Positions 61,891 through 64,000 of a stretch of DNA of 64,000 nt are shown here, one piece after another (position 1 is the first letter of the stretch; each line of letters starts with the position of its first letter). A program made the translations under genes and the position numbers. The stretch lies in the NCBI GenBank assembly GCA_902363335.1, contig CABIZV010000008.1, forward strand, positions 124,001 through 188,000, written 5' to 3'. Source of the stretch: Enterobacteriaceae bacterium (GTDB lineage Bacteria > Pseudomonadota > Gammaproteobacteria > Enterobacterales > Enterobacteriaceae). The notes beneath the pieces were generated by a model. It saw nothing but the letters and a program-made list of their open reading frames with translations. It had not been told where the DNA came from and did not search any database.

Positions 61891-62172
61891 AATGAGCTCC
61901 TGGACGGGGCGTATCACATGATACTGATTTAAGTATTGCAGGGATTACGCCACTTCAGCGGCTGCGGTGAAAATCGGGATAAATGCCAGGGAAAACCGTA
62001 TCTGTACAATATTTAATCGTCCAGCGTAGCGGGGGAGGTGGGAAAGATAATCGGAGGATTGCTGCCTGCAAGGGCGACTGCGCCATGACGGTGCGCGTGA
62101 TGTCCCAACGTGGAGCGCCGGGCAAAAAGTAGGGTTTTTATCGATTTTGCGATCTAACGCAAAATTAACAAG

Positions 62173-62199
62173 TAAGGTTAACGAAATATCCTCCGATAT
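62173..62199 (+). promoter_or_regulatory. Flagellar sigma-28 (FliA) promoter of aer
   Basis: TAAGGTTA (62173-62180), an 11-base spacer and TCCGATAT (62192-62199) fit the FliA consensus TAAAGTTT-N11-GCCGATAA at 12 of 16 positions with exact spacing. Transcription would begin near 62206, giving a leader of about 40 bases. E. coli aer is a class III flagellar-regulon gene. Confidence 0.75.
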
Positions 62200-62245
62200 A
62201 ACAAATGTAATACATTTTATCTTCGCCCCTGAAAAGGATGTCCGT

Positions 62246-63766
62246 ATGCCTACCCTGTCCGACCCAAACCAGCATGAAACTGTGCTGGATGATCACATCA
62301 CCCTCATGTCGACCACCGACCTTAATAGTTACATCACTCACGTTAATGATGCCTTTGTGAAAGTCAGCGGCTACAGCCGCAATGAGATGCTGGGCCAACC
62401 GCATAATCTGGTCCGTCATCCTGACATGCCTAAAGCCGCTTTCGCGGATATGTGGCGCACGTTAAAGCAGGGCGAACCCTGGACGGGCATAGTGAAAAAT
62501 TGCCCGAAAAATGGCGGGCATTATTGGGTACGTGCTAACGCTATCCCTCAGGTGCGCCAGGGGAAAACGATTGGTTATATGTCTATTCGAACCCGAGCCA
62601 GCGCGCAAGAAATCGCGGCGGTTGAGCCGTTGTATCAGGCCTTGCGGGAAGGGCGCGGCAACAAACGTCTGCATAAGGGCCGGGTTATCAGCACGCGCTG
62701 GTGGGGCAAGCTCTCCTTGATGCCGCTGCGCTGGCGAGTCAGAAGCGTAATGCTGGGGCTCTATCTCCTGCTGGCAGGATCGCTCCTGGCGCTGCATGCA
62801 CCCGTAGCCTCGGTGCTGGCATCGGCGATTTTGCTATTACTGACCACATGGATATTTGAAAGGCAGATTGTCCGGCCAATCGAAAATCTGGCGAAACAGG
62901 CGCTGAGCGTGGCAACCGGCGAGCGCAACAGCGTCGAGCATCTGGATCGCAGCGATGAGGTGGGACTGATATTACGTTCGGTAGGTCAGCTTGGTCTGAT
63001 GTGCCGCTGGTTAATTAACGATGTTTCAAGCCAGGTCAACAGCGTGAGCGACGGCAGCGATGCGTTGGCGCGTGGCAACAATGATCTCAACCAGCGAACG
63101 CAGGAAACGGTGGAAAACGTGCAGCAAACGGTCACCACTATGAACCAGATGGCGGCATCGGTGCAGAACAATTCACACACGGCGGCACAGGCCGATAAGC
63201 TCTCGCTTGCCGCCAGCGGTGCGGCGACGCAAGGTGGTCAGGCGATGCATCGGGTAGTAAAAACCATGGAAGATATTGCCGACAGCACGCAACGCATTGG
63301 GTCGATTACCACGCTGATTAACGATATCGCATTCCAGACCAATATTCTGGCGCTGAATGCCGCGGTTGAGGCCGCGCGTGCGGGTGAGCAGGGGAGAGGA
63401 TTTGCGGTAGTGGCAGGCGAGGTGCGTCATCTGGCAAGCCGAAGCGCGACGGCGGCGAATGAAATTCGTCAGCTTATTGAAGCCAGCGCCAGCAAAGTGC
63501 AGTCCGGCTCTGAACAGGTTCATGCCGCAGGGCGCACCATGGATGATATCGTCTCGCAGGTGCAAAACGTCACCGAGCTGATTGCGCGGATAAGCCAGTC
63601 GACCTCGGAGCAGGCGACGGGCCTCTCTGATTTGACGCGTGCGGTGGCAAAACTCAATGAGATCACCTCGCAAAATGCGCAGCTGGTGGCGGAGAGCGCC
63701 GATGTTTCGGCGATGGTCAAACGCCGCGCCAGCCTGCTTCAGGATGCGGTTACCGTCCTGCATTAA
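62246..63766 (+). CDS. aer: Aer, aerotaxis receptor
   Basis: The ATG at 62246 follows AAGGAT and gives 506 aa, the exact length of E. coli Aer. An N-terminal PAS domain (about 20-120, DLNSYITHVNDAFVKVSGYS and MGHYWVRANAI-like region) binds FAD. A membrane hairpin lies at about 165-205, then a HAMP domain and the MCP signalling tip INDIAFQTNILALNAAVEAA. It lets the cell steer by redox state through CheA/CheW. The first 15 residues differ from E. coli. It meets yqjI tail to tail. Confidence 0.96.
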   Translation: MPTLSDPNQHETVLDDHITLMSTTDLNSYITHVNDAFVKVSGYSRNEMLGQPHNLVRHPDMPKAAFADMWRTLKQGEPWTGIVKNCPKNGGHYWVRANAIPQVRQGKTIGYMSIRTRASAQEIAAVEPLYQALREGRGNKRLHKGRVISTRWWGKLSLMPLRWRVRSVMLGLYLLLAGSLLALHAPVASVLASAILLLLTTWIFERQIVRPIENLAKQALSVATGERNSVEHLDRSDEVGLILRSVGQLGLMCRWLINDVSSQVNSVSDGSDALARGNNDLNQRTQETVENVQQTVTTMNQMAASVQNNSHTAAQADKLSLAASGAATQGGQAMHRVVKTMEDIADSTQRIGSITTLINDIAFQTNILALNAAVEAARAGEQGRGFAVVAGEVRHLASRSATAANEIRQLIEASASKVQSGSEQVHAAGRTMDDIVSQVQNVTELIARISQSTSEQATGLSDLTRAVAKLNEITSQNAQLVAESADVSAMVKRRASLLQDAVTVLH

Positions 63767-63999
63767 TCCAGCTGTGAGATATCCAGCGCCGCGCGGTCGA
63801 TAACGCCGATAATCTGCTTGAGCTGCGCGTCGCTGATATCACCCTGATTCACTTTAAGATCCAGTACGGCCTTAAAGTTATCCAGCGCGCGCTTCATCTG
63901 CGGGTTTCTACGCAGTTCATGCCCAACCATTTTCGCTTTCAGCCGCGCGTGGATATGATGAAGCGGCTCCTGATTGTCATCCAGCATCTGCCGGCCGTC
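63763..63999 (-). CDS. yqjI: YqjI, PadR-family regulator (3' part only)
   Basis: The last 78 codons of a minus-strand gene are visible, and the 5' part lies outside the window. The end NPQMKRALDNFKAVLDLKVN...ISDAQLKQIIGVIDRAALDI is almost the C-terminus of E. coli YqjI. YqjI is a PadR-type, nickel-responsive repressor of the siderophore-interacting reductase gene yqjH, which should lie beyond. The ATG at 63987 is internal. Its stop overlaps the aer stop by 3 bases. Confidence 0.9.
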   Translation of the reverse strand, partial: DGRQMLDDNQEPLHHIHARLKAKMVGHELRRNPQMKRALDNFKAVLDLKVNQGDISDAQLKQIIGVIDRAALDISQLD

Positions 64000-64000
64000 C

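Noticed and set aside
62130..62156. Alternative FliA promoter TAGGGTTT-N11-GCGATCTA for aer
   Set aside because: Only 3 of 8 bases match in the -10 block. The candidate at 62173 fits much better and lies closer to the start codon.

Overview
The window is chromosomal DNA from a member of the Enterobacteriaceae. Nearly every gene is a clear relative of an Escherichia coli K-12 gene, and the order matches the K-12 region running from yraR through rsmI, garD-K, rnpB, tdc, yhaL-H, yqjG-A, exuR/exuT, uxaCA, sstT, alx, ygjR-P, rlmG, fadH and patA to aer and yqjI. A galactitol (gat) cluster beside rsmI, with extra fructose-type PTS genes inside it, is the arrangement I associate with Salmonella and Citrobacter rather than K-12. 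A Citrobacter-like or Salmonella-like genus is therefore the best guess, but the genus cannot be fixed by eye. No phage, plasmid, CRISPR, tRNA or rRNA operon is visible.

Layout. (1) 1-5196: the cell-envelope and translation block yraR, dolP, diaA, yraN, lpoA and rsmI. (2) 5199-18040: an accessory block. It holds a Fic-domain gene coupled to rsmI, then a two-unit galactitol cluster on the minus strand (gatY, a tagatose-6-phosphate-kinase-like gene, PTS IIBC and PTS IIA-HPr; then gatZABCD and gatR). A divergent DeoR-type regulator and a PfkB sugar kinase follow. (3) 18167-24436: galactarate use, with garD divergent from garPLRK. (4) 24469-24850: rnpB, the RNase P RNA, with its promoter inside the end of garK. 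(5) 25385-37464: a cysteine/serine pair (yhaO, yhaM) and the anaerobic threonine/serine operon tdcABCDE-G. tdcF is missing, and an inverted-repeat element lies between tdcD and tdcE. (6) 37513-44710: small envelope and stress genes yhaL, yhaK, yhaJ, yhaH, yqjG, yqjF, yqjK, yqjE, yqjD, yqjC, mzrA and yqjA. (7) 45002-50601: hexuronate use (exuR, exuT, uxaC, uxaA). (8) 50686-63999: ygjV, sstT, alx with its manganese/pH riboswitch leader, ygjR, ygjQ, ygjP, rlmG, fadH, patA, aer and the 3' end of yqjI.

The common theme is uptake and breakdown of sugar alcohols, sugar acids and amino acids. Galactitol is imported by GatABC, oxidised by GatD, phosphorylated and split by GatY/GatZ. Galactarate is imported by GarP and taken by GarD, GarL, GarR and GarK to 2-phosphoglycerate. 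Threonine and serine enter through TdcC and SstT and are converted by TdcB, TdcG, TdcE and TdcD to propionate or acetate with ATP gain. Galacturonate and glucuronate enter by ExuT and pass UxaC and UxaA. Likely CRP sites lie in front of the gat, gar, tdc and uxa promoters. Repeated AATGAAAGTTAT-type boxes mark gatR and the gatY/regulator intergenic region. REP/BIME elements are abundant, including two tandem arrays with periods of 119 bp and about 80 bp.

I did not find a clearly new biological system. The items most worth a second look are the shared operator boxes and divergent second regulator at the gat locus, the 146-bp palindromic element inside tdc, the loss of tdcF with repeats in its place, the moved yhaOM pair, and the BIME array that has copied the 3' end of yhaJ.
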